Assembly (NCBI GenBank): GCA_938036155.1
Contig: CALHPA010000003.1
Location: forward strand, 28,342 to 92,341
DNA length: 64,000 bases
DNA from: an uncultured bacterium
GTDB lineage: Bacteria; Patescibacteriota; Saccharimonadia; Saccharimonadales; Saccharimonadaceae
Direction of reading: 5' to 3'
Shown here: piece by piece, positions 1 through 8,614 of the stretch
Numbering within the stretch: the first letter of the stretch is position 1
Layout of the letters: the number at the start of each line of letters is the position of its first letter
Made by a program: the position numbers and the translations under genes
Notes under the pieces: model-generated
The model's input: only the letters and a program-made list of their open reading frames with translations
Databases searched by the model: none
Told to the model about the DNA's origin: nothing

Positions 1-827
1 CGAACGATTAACATATCAAGTTTGAAATATTTTTCTTCAACACCCATTATTTTTAGTAATTCAGAAACTTCAGAAATCTCATTAATTCCTTTTTTGAATT
101 GTTGATTTTTAATTTTTTGAGAAAGATTTTTTAGCTCATCTATGACATCTTCAGCTGAACCTGAAATTTTAATAAAATCAGAAATTATTTGGGATTCTTC
201 CCCCAATTCTAAATTAGCAAGTTGTTTTGAAAATTCCTCAGTTGAAATTTTCTCAGCACGATCAATCAAGGACATAATTTCAGCTGTTTTCTCAATTAAG
301 CCAAGCCCTTCAATTAAGCCACTCGTAATATTTCGGTTATTAATTCGAAGAGTAAAATCACCAAAATTTAGCTCTCGAAAAATGTTATAAATTACAGCAA
401 TAACCTCGGCATCATAAGAAATACTTAATTTACCTCGACCAATAACATCAATATCACATTGATAAAATTCACGAAAACGACCTCGCTGCGCCCTTTCGCC
501 GCGATAAACTTTACCAATTTGCGAACGTTTAAAAGGAAACTGTAACTGGCCAAAATTCTCGGCAACAAATCTTGCAGTTGGCACAGTCAAATCAAACCTC
601 AAACTTAAATCGTTGTCACCTTTCGAGAAACGATAAATTTGCTTTTCAGTTTCACCACCAGCTTTCGCAAGAAGAGTCTCTGTTCGCTCAATCACTGGCG
701 TATCAATCGGTGTAAATCCAAATTTTTCATAATTTTTTTGAATAATTGACATGATTCGATTAAACTCGAGTTGTTCTTCTGGCAATAGCTCCATCATTCC
801 AGGCAGTGGTTTTGTATTAATTTTCAT
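1..827 (-). CDS. hisS: histidyl-tRNA synthetase, C-terminus cut by the window edge
   Basis: Class II synthetase that charges tRNA-His in the cytoplasm. The visible N-terminal 275 residues contain the HisRS signatures: the block around residues 47-67 (ERTETLLAKAGGETEKQIYRF), RFDLTVPTAR at 77-86, and class II motif 2, YRGERAQRGRFREFYQCD, at 108-125. HisRS is usually about 420 residues, so roughly a third, including motif 3 and the anticodon-binding domain, lies outside the window. The start at 827 is supported by a GAGGAATT ribosome-binding site just upstream. It diverges from rarA across a 120-bp spacer. Confidence 0.95.
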   Translation of the reverse strand, partial: MKINTKPLPGMMELLPEEQLEFNRIMSIIQKNYEKFGFTPIDTPVIERTETLLAKAGGETEKQIYRFSKGDNDLSLRFDLTVPTARFVAENFGQLQFPFKRSQIGKVYRGERAQRGRFREFYQCDIDVIGRGKLSISYDAEVIAVIYNIFRELNFGDFTLRINNRNITSGLIEGLGLIEKTAEIMSLIDRAEKISTEEFSKQLANLELGEESQIISDFIKISGSAEDVIDELKNLSQKIKNQQFKKGINEISEVSELLKIMGVEEKYFKLDMLIV

Positions 828-947
828 AATTCCTCAGATTCATTTTAGTTGACTACTTAATTAAGATGGTACCATAAAATAGTGTTTTTTTCAAATTTCG
901 AAAATACTATTTTTGCAGTTTTTACACTAAAATGGTAAAATATAGAA

Positions 948-2153
948 ATGGATTACCAACAAAAAATTCCCCTTGCTGAAAAAATGAGACCAAAAAAACT
1001 TGATGAGGTTATTGGCCAATCTCACCTTATTGGTGAAAATGGAATTTTACGAAAAATAATCGAAAACAAAGAACCTATCAGCTTAATCTTTTGGGGGCCA
1101 GCTGGAACTGGCAAAACTACTCTTTCAAGAATTTTGGCAAATGAAGTTAATGCGGACTTTATTGAAATTTCAGCCGTCACTAGTGGTAAAAAAGATATCG
1201 AAAAAGTTGTCGAACATGCTCGGCAAAACTGGAACCTTGGAACGCGAACAATTCTTTTCGTTGATGAAATTCACCGTTTTAACAAATCGCAGCAAGATGC
1301 TTTTTTGCCGCATATTGAAAGTGGATTGATAAATTTGATTGGTGCAACAACCGAAAATCCAGGATTCGAAATTATCACACCGCTACTCTCAAGAAGTCGA
1401 GTTCTGTCACTCAAGCCTTTAAATACTGAGGAGATTTCGAAAATCATTAAAAATGCGCTTGAAAAAGTTTCGCCAAAAACAAAAATAGAGCCGGAAGCAC
1501 TCAGAATTCTCGCTAAAATAAGTAGTGGCGATGCTCGAAATGCGCTTGGAAATCTCGAGCTAATTTTAAATTTCGAAAAAAATAACATTACACCAGAAGT
1601 TATTAAAAATTCAATCGAAAATTCAACCTCAATTTATGACAAAAATGGCGACTCTCATTATGACACAATCTCAGCTTTTATTAAAAGTATGCGAGCTAGT
1701 GATGTTGATGCCACTGGTTATTATCTAGCTAAAATGCTAAACGCCGGCGAGGATCCAAAATATATCGCCCGCCGAATGATTATTTTTGCAAGCGAAGACA
1801 TTGGGCTAGCTGGGAATGGCGCTCTTGGTTTGGCAAATTCTGCTTTTGATGCGGTTGAAAAAATTGGAATGCCAGAAGCAAAATATATTTTATTTCACGC
1901 TGCAATAGCTTTAGCAAAATCTAAAAAATCACGTGAAGCTACCAGAATTATGTTTCAATCTTATAACTTAGCAAAAAAAGCTCCAAATGCCTCTATTCCT
2001 TTACACTTAAGAAATTCTACTTCTAAAATTACCAAGGAACTAGGCTATAATAAGGGTTATCAGTGGACTGCGGGCTTCAAACACCCAGAAGATAATCTGC
2101 CGAAAGAAGTTCGCAAGCTTATATCATTAGACAAGCAAAACAAAAAATCTTAG
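948..2153 (+). CDS. rarA: replication-associated recombination protein A (AAA+ ATPase)
   Basis: RarA/MgsA family clamp-loader-like AAA+ ATPase acting at stalled replication forks. Walker A is GPAGTGKT at residues 50-57 and Walker B is FVDEIHR at 104-110; a GATTEN sensor block follows near 133, and the C-terminal region carries the RarA tetramerisation segment (GEDPKYIARRM, ASEDIG). The length of 401 aa is near normal. There is no Shine-Dalgarno sequence; a TAAAAT box ends 6 nt before the ATG, which fits leaderless transcription. No partner genes lie in the same direction. Confidence 0.95.
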   Translation: MDYQQKIPLAEKMRPKKLDEVIGQSHLIGENGILRKIIENKEPISLIFWGPAGTGKTTLSRILANEVNADFIEISAVTSGKKDIEKVVEHARQNWNLGTRTILFVDEIHRFNKSQQDAFLPHIESGLINLIGATTENPGFEIITPLLSRSRVLSLKPLNTEEISKIIKNALEKVSPKTKIEPEALRILAKISSGDARNALGNLELILNFEKNNITPEVIKNSIENSTSIYDKNGDSHYDTISAFIKSMRASDVDATGYYLAKMLNAGEDPKYIARRMIIFASEDIGLAGNGALGLANSAFDAVEKIGMPEAKYILFHAAIALAKSKKSREATRIMFQSYNLAKKAPNASIPLHLRNSTSKITKELGYNKGYQWTAGFKHPEDNLPKEVRKLISLDKQNKKS

Positions 2154-2207
2154 CCGGCGAATAGTCTTTAGAAATTAAAGAGCTAACAAAATAACGCACA
2201 AGCGTAA

Positions 2208-2300
2208 GTGCAGTATCTTAAAATCAAGAACCTCACTGGAGTAACCATAAGCCATGCAATTTTAGGAGTTGTTACGATTTTTATCGGGATTATCGATTAG
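2208..2300 (+). CDS. possible 30-aa hydrophobic micro-ORF
   Basis: A GTG-started frame of 30 codons in the 143-bp gap between rarA and sbcB encodes a short polar start followed by a strongly hydrophobic tail (ISHAILGVVTIFIGIID). It ends TAG and overlaps the sbcB stop on the other strand. No ribosome-binding site is visible. It could be a small membrane peptide, the remnant of a decayed gene, or chance. Confidence 0.15.
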   Translation: MQYLKIKNLTGVTISHAILGVVTIFIGIID

Positions 2301-3748
2301 TCAGCTTCTGGTAAAATATTTTCAAGCCAGAGCTTCATTTCTTCAACAATAAATTCTTCTTGCGGGCTCAAATTCTGAGACAGTGAAATCTGTTGTAATT
2401 CCTCCATGAATTTAGGTAGCATTTTTTGAATATTTTGCGCACGATATTCTTCCCAAGAAGCCTTTTCGCTCGCATTTAAACTCTTCGGGAAACTACGTGC
2501 TTTATAATGAATTAGCAAATCATCAAGTCGCTCGTCCGTAAAATCTGGATGAAAATCCGCCAATTCGCGCGCACTAGCATTTCGCACAGCCGAAACTTTT
2601 GGTTCATCAGAACTCGGCAAAAATCCGTCATATAATTGAGCTTCAGGCCATTTTTTTTCACCATCAGCGGGTTGATCAATAAATTTGTCATTTCTCTTTT
2701 CGAAAGCCGAACGAATATTTTCAGCAAAATGTAGATTTTTTCGCAAAGTATCTAAGTTTTTTTGAATTTCAGCTAAATTAATCTTCAACCTTTGCTGATT
2801 CTCCTCAGTCAAAACACCCATTGGTGCAACTGCCGGACACCTATTATATTGCAAGACTTTGGCTGGTAGTGGTATAAAATCTGCTTGCGAGCGAACTTCA
2901 AAATCCGCCGTAATATTTTCTAGAATTTGCTCTTCACTCCAATCGATAAATTTCTCAGGCGAAACTCGCAAATCCCACACAATCACATTTTTGTTTTTAG
3001 CCGGCGCGATAGGAAACGCCACGGTAGTTTTTTCAAACTCAACTTTAAAGCGACCAGACGTATAAACAAATGGCTTTGGACTCTCAAGATTAACTAGTTT
3101 TTGCACTTCATTTTTCGAACACATCTTAAACAAGTAATCAAAAATCTGTGGCTGTTTTCCCTTCAAGAGTCGCGCAACATCTATCAAGCCATCAACATCA
3201 CTCATTGCATCATGAGCATTCTCGTGCGAAATTCCATTCTCTTTAGTTAAAAGCTCAAGCTTATTAGCGGCAAATTTTTCGCCAGTTTCTTCATTTACAA
3301 CAAACGGCCAATTAATCCCCTCTGGTCGAAGCGCCCGAATCATTCGTACCACATCTAACAAATCCCAGCGCGAGCGACCTTCTTTCCATTGCCAATCATA
3401 TGGTGGGTAAAAATTTCGCCACAAAAGATGCTGAATATGAGCATCATCAAATCGAACATTATTATATCCAATAATCACTGTATCTGGCGTAAAATATTCT
3501 TCAACGAGCATTTTCGAAAATTCCGCCTCAGTATAGCCTTCTTCAACCGTTTTTTGCGGACTAATTTTTGTTACCATTAAGGCACTCGGGCTTGGTAAAA
3601 CATCATCATTCAATCTAACTAAAATATTAACAGGCTCACCGATTCGATTAAAATTTTCATCTGTTCGTTGCCCCGCAAATTGCATAATTCGGTCATTCTG
3701 CGGACTAAATCCACTAGTCTCTAAATCATAAAAAAAGAAAGTCTTCAT
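2297..3748 (-). CDS. sbcB: exodeoxyribonuclease I
   Basis: ExoI family 3'-5' single-strand DNA exonuclease for repair and recombination. The DEDDh exonuclease fold is complete by eye: FYDLETSG with D8 and E10, NNVRFDD at 96-102, and H178-x4-D183 in HDAMSDVD. The ExoI-specific SH3-like and C-terminal helical regions follow, giving 483 aa, as in E. coli ExoI. A TAAAAT box sits exactly 6 nt before the ATG with no ribosome-binding site, so the mRNA is probably leaderless. It is divergent from the small gene at 3890. Confidence 0.93.
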   Translation of the reverse strand: MKTFFFYDLETSGFSPQNDRIMQFAGQRTDENFNRIGEPVNILVRLNDDVLPSPSALMVTKISPQKTVEEGYTEAEFSKMLVEEYFTPDTVIIGYNNVRFDDAHIQHLLWRNFYPPYDWQWKEGRSRWDLLDVVRMIRALRPEGINWPFVVNEETGEKFAANKLELLTKENGISHENAHDAMSDVDGLIDVARLLKGKQPQIFDYLFKMCSKNEVQKLVNLESPKPFVYTSGRFKVEFEKTTVAFPIAPAKNKNVIVWDLRVSPEKFIDWSEEQILENITADFEVRSQADFIPLPAKVLQYNRCPAVAPMGVLTEENQQRLKINLAEIQKNLDTLRKNLHFAENIRSAFEKRNDKFIDQPADGEKKWPEAQLYDGFLPSSDEPKVSAVRNASARELADFHPDFTDERLDDLLIHYKARSFPKSLNASEKASWEEYRAQNIQKMLPKFMEELQQISLSQNLSPQEEFIVEEMKLWLENILPEAD

Positions 3749-3789
3749 GTTTATATTTTACTCTAAAACTACAAAAATAACAAATATAT

Positions 3790-3818
3790 TTGACTTTTTA
3801 ATTAAAATATTGTAAAAT
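3790..3818 (+). promoter_or_regulatory. sigma70-type promoter of the 87-aa gene
   Basis: TTGACT, a 17-bp spacer and TAAAAT precede the gene at 3890. The transcript would start near 3825 and carry a leader of about 65 nt containing a small CACC/GGTG hairpin. Confidence 0.7.
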
Positions 3819-3889
3819 ACAAATATTCATGGGATAATAATCTCACTCATTCACCAGAGGGTGGTGCGCACATTTATAGGAGAAAAAAA

Positions 3890-4153
3890 ATGCCAAATTT
3901 TATTAAGTATAAATCAACGACACTAGAAGAAATAATTGGTGAAAACTATGAGCCATTAGTTCTTCTAAAAAACGCAGAAGAAGAAGTCAGCATAGTCGCA
4001 GATCAACTGATTAGGAGTTTTATAGATGCGGAATACGATCCGCTCGATATTATTTCAATTTTCTCGAAATATTTCGATTGGCGTCAAGTACAAGACACTG
4101 TAGCCCTTTTAATAGGAGAGAAAGAGCTCAGAAAATTAAAGTCTAAGGAATAA
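3890..4153 (+). CDS. hypothetical protein, 87 aa
   Basis: I do not recognise this protein. It is acidic, soluble (no membrane segment or signal peptide) and probably mostly helical. The gene is well supported as a single transcription unit: a TTGACT-17-TAAAAT promoter, a TAGGAG ribosome-binding site before the ATG, a TAA stop, and a strong terminator 25 nt later. It stands alone between the divergent sbcB and the convergent obg. Confidence 0.75.
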   Translation: MPNFIKYKSTTLEEIIGENYEPLVLLKNAEEEVSIVADQLIRSFIDAEYDPLDIISIFSKYFDWRQVQDTVALLIGEKELRKLKSKE

Positions 4154-4177
4154 CTCTAAAAGAGATTATCCTATATC

Positions 4178-4203
4178 CAGCACGATTAGTATCGTGCTTT
4201 TTT
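4178..4203 (+). terminator. rho-independent terminator after the 87-aa gene
   Basis: AGCACGAT, a TAGT loop and ATCGTGCT form a perfect 8-bp stem followed by a T run. Confidence 0.9.
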
Positions 4204-4213
4204 ATTTACATTC

Positions 4214-5518
4214 TTAATCTTCCCAATTCGAGTCAACTAGCTCAAATTGATTGCCAGCGATTGAAATTATACTTGAGTTTTCTGCACCCATTCGGCGGAG
4301 TTCATGCTCAATTCCCATTTTTCGCAAGATATCACGTAAGCGATTCACGCCGTGTATATTCGTAAAGTTAGTTCGGCGAGCAAATTTTTCAATTTTTTCA
4401 CCACTAACTTCGAAAATATTTTCTTCTTCATTAAATTCAACCGTCCAAGCCTTATTGATTTCATCCTGAGATAGAGATATTACGGCGATATCTTCATTTT
4501 CTTCCTCATTAGCATCAATTTCAGATTGCGAGTTTCTAAAATCTTCAACCTGTTTTCGAAGTGCACGAAGAACTTCCTTCAAGCCTTGATGTGCACTCGA
4601 AGAAATTGCAAAAATCTGCGAACCATCAGCCACTTTACGAAGTTTCGAAATTTGAAAATCAATCATTTCAGCGTCCATTCCCTCCGCTTTAGTTAAAGCG
4701 ATAATTTCAGGTCGATCCAAAAGCTCGGGTTGATATTTTTTTAATTCTTCACGAATAATTTTATATTGTTCATCTGGATTCTCTTCATAAATATCAATCA
4801 AATGGAGTAAAACGCTCGTTCGCTCAACATGGCGTAAGAATGCATCACCCAGACCTTTACCTTCACTCGCCCCTTCAATTAAGCCAGGAATATCCGCAAT
4901 CAAAAGATTAGAACCATCAATTTCCGCCACGCCAAGATTTGGAGTAAGGGTCGTAAAAGCATAATTGGCAATTTCTGGCCGCGCATTAGAAACAACACTC
5001 AAAAATGTAGATTTTCCAGCGTTCGGAAAACCAACTAGCCCGACATCAGCAAGCAGTTTTAGCTCTAAATCAGCTTCGAAAGTTTCACCAGCTTCACCAA
5101 GCTCAGCAACACGCGGAGTTTGCCGAACTGAAGATTTAAAGTGAGCATTCCCAAAACCGCCATCACCACCTCGAGCAATCACAGCCTCTTCTCCGTCAGC
5201 TTTTAAATCAGCTAAAATTTCTCCGTCTCGCTTGACTAAAGTCCCAACGGGAACTTTAACAATCAAATCTTCACCAGACTTTCCAGTTTTATTCCTCCTT
5301 GAACCATTTTCACCATTTTTAGCCTTAAGCTCAGGCTTATAGCGAAAATTCAATAATGTATTTAGATCTTTAGTTGCTCGAAAAATAACATCACCACCCC
5401 TTCCACCATCACCACCATCCGGACCGCCTTTTTCGATATAAAGTTCCCTACGAAAACTGACCGCACCATTTCCACCACGGCCAGCTTGAACAAAAATCTT
5501 AGCTGTATCTACAAACAT
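4214..5518 (-). CDS. obg: Obg family GTPase
   Basis: Essential ribosome-associated GTPase of late 50S assembly. The Gly-rich Obg fold spans residues 1-158, with many GG and GD turns (e.g. GGPDGGDGGRGGD). The G domain has G1 GFPNAGKST at 163-171 and G3 DIPGLIEGASEGKGLG from 209. A C-terminal OCT domain follows. The frame is open 23 codons further, but the start at 5518 matches the family N-terminus (MFVDTAKIFVQAG). A TATTAT box ends 6 nt before that ATG, so the upstream in-frame ATG would lie before the transcription start. Length is 434 aa, normal for the family. Confidence 0.96.
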   Translation of the reverse strand: MFVDTAKIFVQAGRGGNGAVSFRRELYIEKGGPDGGDGGRGGDVIFRATKDLNTLLNFRYKPELKAKNGENGSRRNKTGKSGEDLIVKVPVGTLVKRDGEILADLKADGEEAVIARGGDGGFGNAHFKSSVRQTPRVAELGEAGETFEADLELKLLADVGLVGFPNAGKSTFLSVVSNARPEIANYAFTTLTPNLGVAEIDGSNLLIADIPGLIEGASEGKGLGDAFLRHVERTSVLLHLIDIYEENPDEQYKIIREELKKYQPELLDRPEIIALTKAEGMDAEMIDFQISKLRKVADGSQIFAISSSAHQGLKEVLRALRKQVEDFRNSQSEIDANEEENEDIAVISLSQDEINKAWTVEFNEEENIFEVSGEKIEKFARRTNFTNIHGVNRLRDILRKMGIEHELRRMGAENSSIISIAGNQFELVDSNWED

Positions 5519-5596
5519 ACATATATAATAACACAAAAAATATGAAAAATCTAATTTTAAATGAGCGCCTGAAATAGTAACGCTCATTTAAAGATT

Positions 5597-6721
5597 TTAG
5601 TGTATATAGTTCGAAACACTACTTGCCGGTACTGTTCGAGTTGTTACAACATTTAGTTTTCCAGCATAATTCATATCCGAAACAGTAATCGTTCCGTCAG
5701 AGTTTACAGACTCAACAATAGCAACATGCCCATAGCCCCAGATATACGAGTTTGCATAAGCATTCCACTGAGCGATTGCACCTACAGATGGATTTTGATC
5801 AACTTTGTATCCAGCGGCTCTAGCACTAACTGCCCAAGTTGAAGCATTTCCCCAGAAGCTTCCAATATCTGGACGACGATTATATGCATACCAAGTACAG
5901 TTTCCCCAAGCGTAAGCATTTCCAGCTTTAATATTGTAATTAGAAGATAAAGACACTTTCGATACGCTAACAGGACTAGAAGATTTTCGGGAATTTGAAG
6001 TTGTAGAAGTAGAGAAAACCTTAGATCTAGGATTATAATCTGGTCGCTCTTCTTCTGGTAAGATACCACCAGGAATTACAACCTCAACGCCCTCTTTAGG
6101 CTCTTCGCCGTCTTTAAGCTTATTGTAAGAAATTAATCTTTCTAAATTGGCCTGGTATTTTTCTGCTACGGATTTAATATTATCGCCAGATTTAAATCGA
6201 TAAACAATTCCATCCACAGGCAGAATTCTCAGTTCCTTATTAGCTTCAACCTTATCACCTTTCAAGCCATTAACCCATTTAATAGTTTGAGCAGTAATGC
6301 CATATTTATCAGCAATTGTTTGAATAACCTCTTCTGAAGTTGTAGTATATTTAACAATTTCACGCTTCTCAGAAGAAACCTCAAGAACTTTAGGCTTTTC
6401 AACAGAAACAGCAACTTGAGGTGTATCCTGAAGTATTGCCGTAGATGTTGAAAGACTTGCCACAGAAGATGCAATTGCTAAATCGGCAGATTCAGCAAGA
6501 TTTGCAACAATACCAGACTCCGTAACTTTATCTGCCACAGAATATTTCTCACTGCTATTTTGAGTATTTTCAACAGCCTTTGAATTAATTTGATTATTTA
6601 ACTCAGCAGATTTTTTAATATCCGGCTGACTACCACCAAACATAGCAACCATGACCACAATAACAAAAATAGAAGTATAAATAACAGTTGATTTTGAACT
6701 TAATATATTAATTATCTTCAA
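5597..6721 (-). CDS. membrane-anchored LysM-CHAP peptidoglycan hydrolase
   Basis: Probable cell-wall amidase or endopeptidase. An N-terminal membrane segment (about residues 12-30) is followed by a Ser/Ala-rich linker, two LysM-like wall-binding repeats (about 121-167 and 171-217), a Pro/Ser linker and a C-terminal CHAP domain. The CHAP catalytic cysteine is C275 in GNCTWYAY and the histidine is H332 in GHVAIVES; Asn/Asp residues near 349-351 could complete the site. Length is 374 aa. The start appears to be a non-ATG codon (TTG) and is the least certain part. A long structured leader precedes it. In an epibiont such an enzyme could remodel its own wall or attack the host's; the sequence does not say which. 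Confidence 0.88.
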   Translation of the reverse strand: MKIINILSSKSTVIYTSIFVIVVMVAMFGGSQPDIKKSAELNNQINSKAVENTQNSSEKYSVADKVTESGIVANLAESADLAIASSVASLSTSTAILQDTPQVAVSVEKPKVLEVSSEKREIVKYTTTSEEVIQTIADKYGITAQTIKWVNGLKGDKVEANKELRILPVDGIVYRFKSGDNIKSVAEKYQANLERLISYNKLKDGEEPKEGVEVVIPGGILPEEERPDYNPRSKVFSTSTTSNSRKSSSPVSVSKVSLSSNYNIKAGNAYAWGNCTWYAYNRRPDIGSFWGNASTWAVSARAAGYKVDQNPSVGAIAQWNAYANSYIWGYGHVAIVESVNSDGTITVSDMNYAGKLNVVTTRTVPASSVSNYIH

Positions 6722-7031
6722 AAATGTAGAATTAGAAACTGTATTATTTCTATTCTGTATGATTTCAATCTTAGGAGATTTAACTCCTCGTTTTTGACTA
6801 CAAATAATTTTTCTCCCGCAAACACATTACTGTGATGCACTACCTTAATAATACCCTTTCTTTTCGAAAATTAGCATAATGTCGACCTTTTTAATTAATA
6901 TTATAGAGTTAAACGAATGCTATAAAGTATTTTCTGGTAGGTGCCTCAGTGTAAAAAACATACAAAACATTATTTTTACACCAATTTACATATAATATTT
7001 TATCAAATATTAATAAAATTGTCAAGCTAAA
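6722..7031 (-). promoter_or_regulatory. promoter and ~270-nt structured leader of the LysM-CHAP gene
   Basis: No convincing gene lies here. On the minus strand a promoter TTGACA-17-TAAAAT occupies 7025-6997, immediately 3' of mltG, so transcription should start near 6990, about 270 nt before the hydrolase. The leader has three hairpins: a 9-bp GTGTAAAAA/TTTTTACAC stem (6949-6981), a GCA..CACA-loop-TGTG..TGC stem (6818-6838) and an AGGAG/CTCCT stem (6773-6788). This layout resembles a riboswitch or attenuator, but I do not recognise a known consensus. Confidence 0.55.
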
Positions 7032-8201
7032 TTATAAAATTAAGCACTTTTTTGCACAATATTTTTTAATATTATTTTGATGCTCCTTATCTGTTGTAGC
7101 GTAGTAAGTCTTATCATCATCTCCGCTCAAAAAGAATAAATAATCATGCTCAGCCGGAGAAGATGTTGCCTTAAGAGCAGGTAGTCCAGGTGTTGCAATT
7201 GGAGTAGGTGTTAAACCTTTATATTTTCGAAGATTGTAAGGACTGTCTAAATTCGGAGTTCTTTCAACCCCAGTTTTATCCGCAATGTATTGATATGTTA
7301 CATCTGAACCAAGAGTCATCCCAGCTTTAATCCTATTGTAAAAAACACCTGCAACTTTTTGTTGATCTTCAAAGTCATTCAAGGTTTCTTTTTGAACAAT
7401 AGAAGAAAGCGTGATTCCTTCATATAGACTCAAACCTCTTTGTTCAAATTTATTTTTAAGGTTCAGTTCTTTAATTTTAGATTCAAAATCTGCAAGATAT
7501 CTTCGTAAGATATTTTCAACTTTTGCACCTTTTTCAAAATTATGAGTTTGACCATAAATAAATCCTTCGAGATCTGTATTTTTTGGCTTGCCAGAGAAAA
7601 GATCTGGAAATTCTCCAGAATAATCTTTCGAAAAAGCGTCATCAATTTCATTTTTCGAATAACCAGCTTTCAAGAGAGTATTTTTAGCCATTTTTACTGT
7701 TCCGCCAGGTAAAAATGTTATATTAAAGCTATTGACAATTTGACCTTTATTTAAAATATCTAAAACCTCAGGAATTGTCATACTTGAAGATAACTGATAA
7801 CTACCAGCTAAAATATTCCGTTTGTTATTTATTCGTGCATAGAAAATAAATGAGTTTTTAGAGATAATTATTTTTTTATCAGCCAATTTTTGGGCAACTA
7901 CATCTAAAGATTCACCTTCAATAATGTTAAAATTAACTTTTTTAGTATCATTAGTTTTATAATTTATTGCATTATTATAGTTTAAGAATAAAATTCCACA
8001 AAAAGAAATAAAACAAAACAATAAAACCGTAAAAACAACTAAAATCCTCTTTCGAAAAACTCTTTTTTTATTATTTTTTACATCCAAGATAGCAGCAGCT
8101 TCTCTTTTGCGCTTAGATATTTCTTCAATAACTCTTTCAGCACGATCTTCTATTAGCTCTTGATTATCTCTATTTACTGGTGGTTTTATAATCCCATCCA
8201 T
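7032..8201 (-). CDS. mltG: endolytic murein transglycosylase (YceG/MltG family)
   Basis: Membrane-anchored lytic transglycosylase that cuts nascent glycan strands and ends their polymerisation. A cytosolic tail of about 50 residues precedes one membrane helix (53-74), a LysM-like region and the YceG catalytic domain. The catalytic glutamate is E272 in SSIVQKET, followed by the conserved YNR and TLGSDVTYQY blocks and a PTPIATPG segment near the end. Length is 389 aa. The ATG overlaps the ruvX stop (TAATG), so the two are translationally coupled. Confidence 0.94.
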   Translation of the reverse strand: MDGIIKPPVNRDNQELIEDRAERVIEEISKRKREAAAILDVKNNKKRVFRKRILVVFTVLLFCFISFCGILFLNYNNAINYKTNDTKKVNFNIIEGESLDVVAQKLADKKIIISKNSFIFYARINNKRNILAGSYQLSSSMTIPEVLDILNKGQIVNSFNITFLPGGTVKMAKNTLLKAGYSKNEIDDAFSKDYSGEFPDLFSGKPKNTDLEGFIYGQTHNFEKGAKVENILRRYLADFESKIKELNLKNKFEQRGLSLYEGITLSSIVQKETLNDFEDQQKVAGVFYNRIKAGMTLGSDVTYQYIADKTGVERTPNLDSPYNLRKYKGLTPTPIATPGLPALKATSSPAEHDYLFFLSGDDDKTYYATTDKEHQNNIKKYCAKKCLIL

Positions 8202-8614
8202 TAAAAATTCTCCTCTAAATAATCTTGTAAAATAATTGAAGCTGCATTCATATCAATATCACCTTTTGAATATGGCTTTCCATAGCTTTTTAGTCGTTCT
8301 TCAGCTTGAATACTCGTTAGGCTTTCATCTTGGAAACAAATTTTATCGACTGAATATTCAAAATTTTTTACAAATTCTTTAGTATAAGCAGTCTGCGGAG
8401 TCTCTTCACCGCTCTGGTTCCGTGGTAAACCGACCACAAGAATATCAATTTCTTCTTTCGAAATTATCTCAATAATTTGTTCTACCGCAGATTCCACATC
8501 ATCATTCACTTCAACAGTAGTAAATGGTATAGCTATTTTAATAAAAGAGTCAGCTAAAGCAACACCAATCCTTTTGGTACCAATATCAAGCGCCATTAAT
8601 TTTAAAGAATTCAT
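8201..8614 (-). CDS. ruvX: Holliday junction resolvase-like RNase H-fold nuclease
   Basis: YqgF/RuvX family nuclease, linked in other bacteria to pre-16S rRNA 5'-end maturation. The signature DIGTKRIGVALAD starts at D10; VGLPRN and DESLT follow, giving the usual acidic residues. Length is 137 aa, typical. It is coupled by TAATG overlaps to the genes on both sides; a ruvX-mltG pairing is common in bacteria. Confidence 0.93.
   Translation of the reverse strand: MNSLKLMALDIGTKRIGVALADSFIKIAIPFTTVEVNDDVESAVEQIIEIISKEEIDILVVGLPRNQSGEETPQTAYTKEFVKNFEYSVDKICFQDESLTSIQAEERLKSYGKPYSKGDIDMNAASIILQDYLEENF

Noticed and set aside
5519..5587. A longer N-terminus for obg
   Set aside because: The extra codons do not match the family and would lie upstream of the -10 box at 5525-5530.
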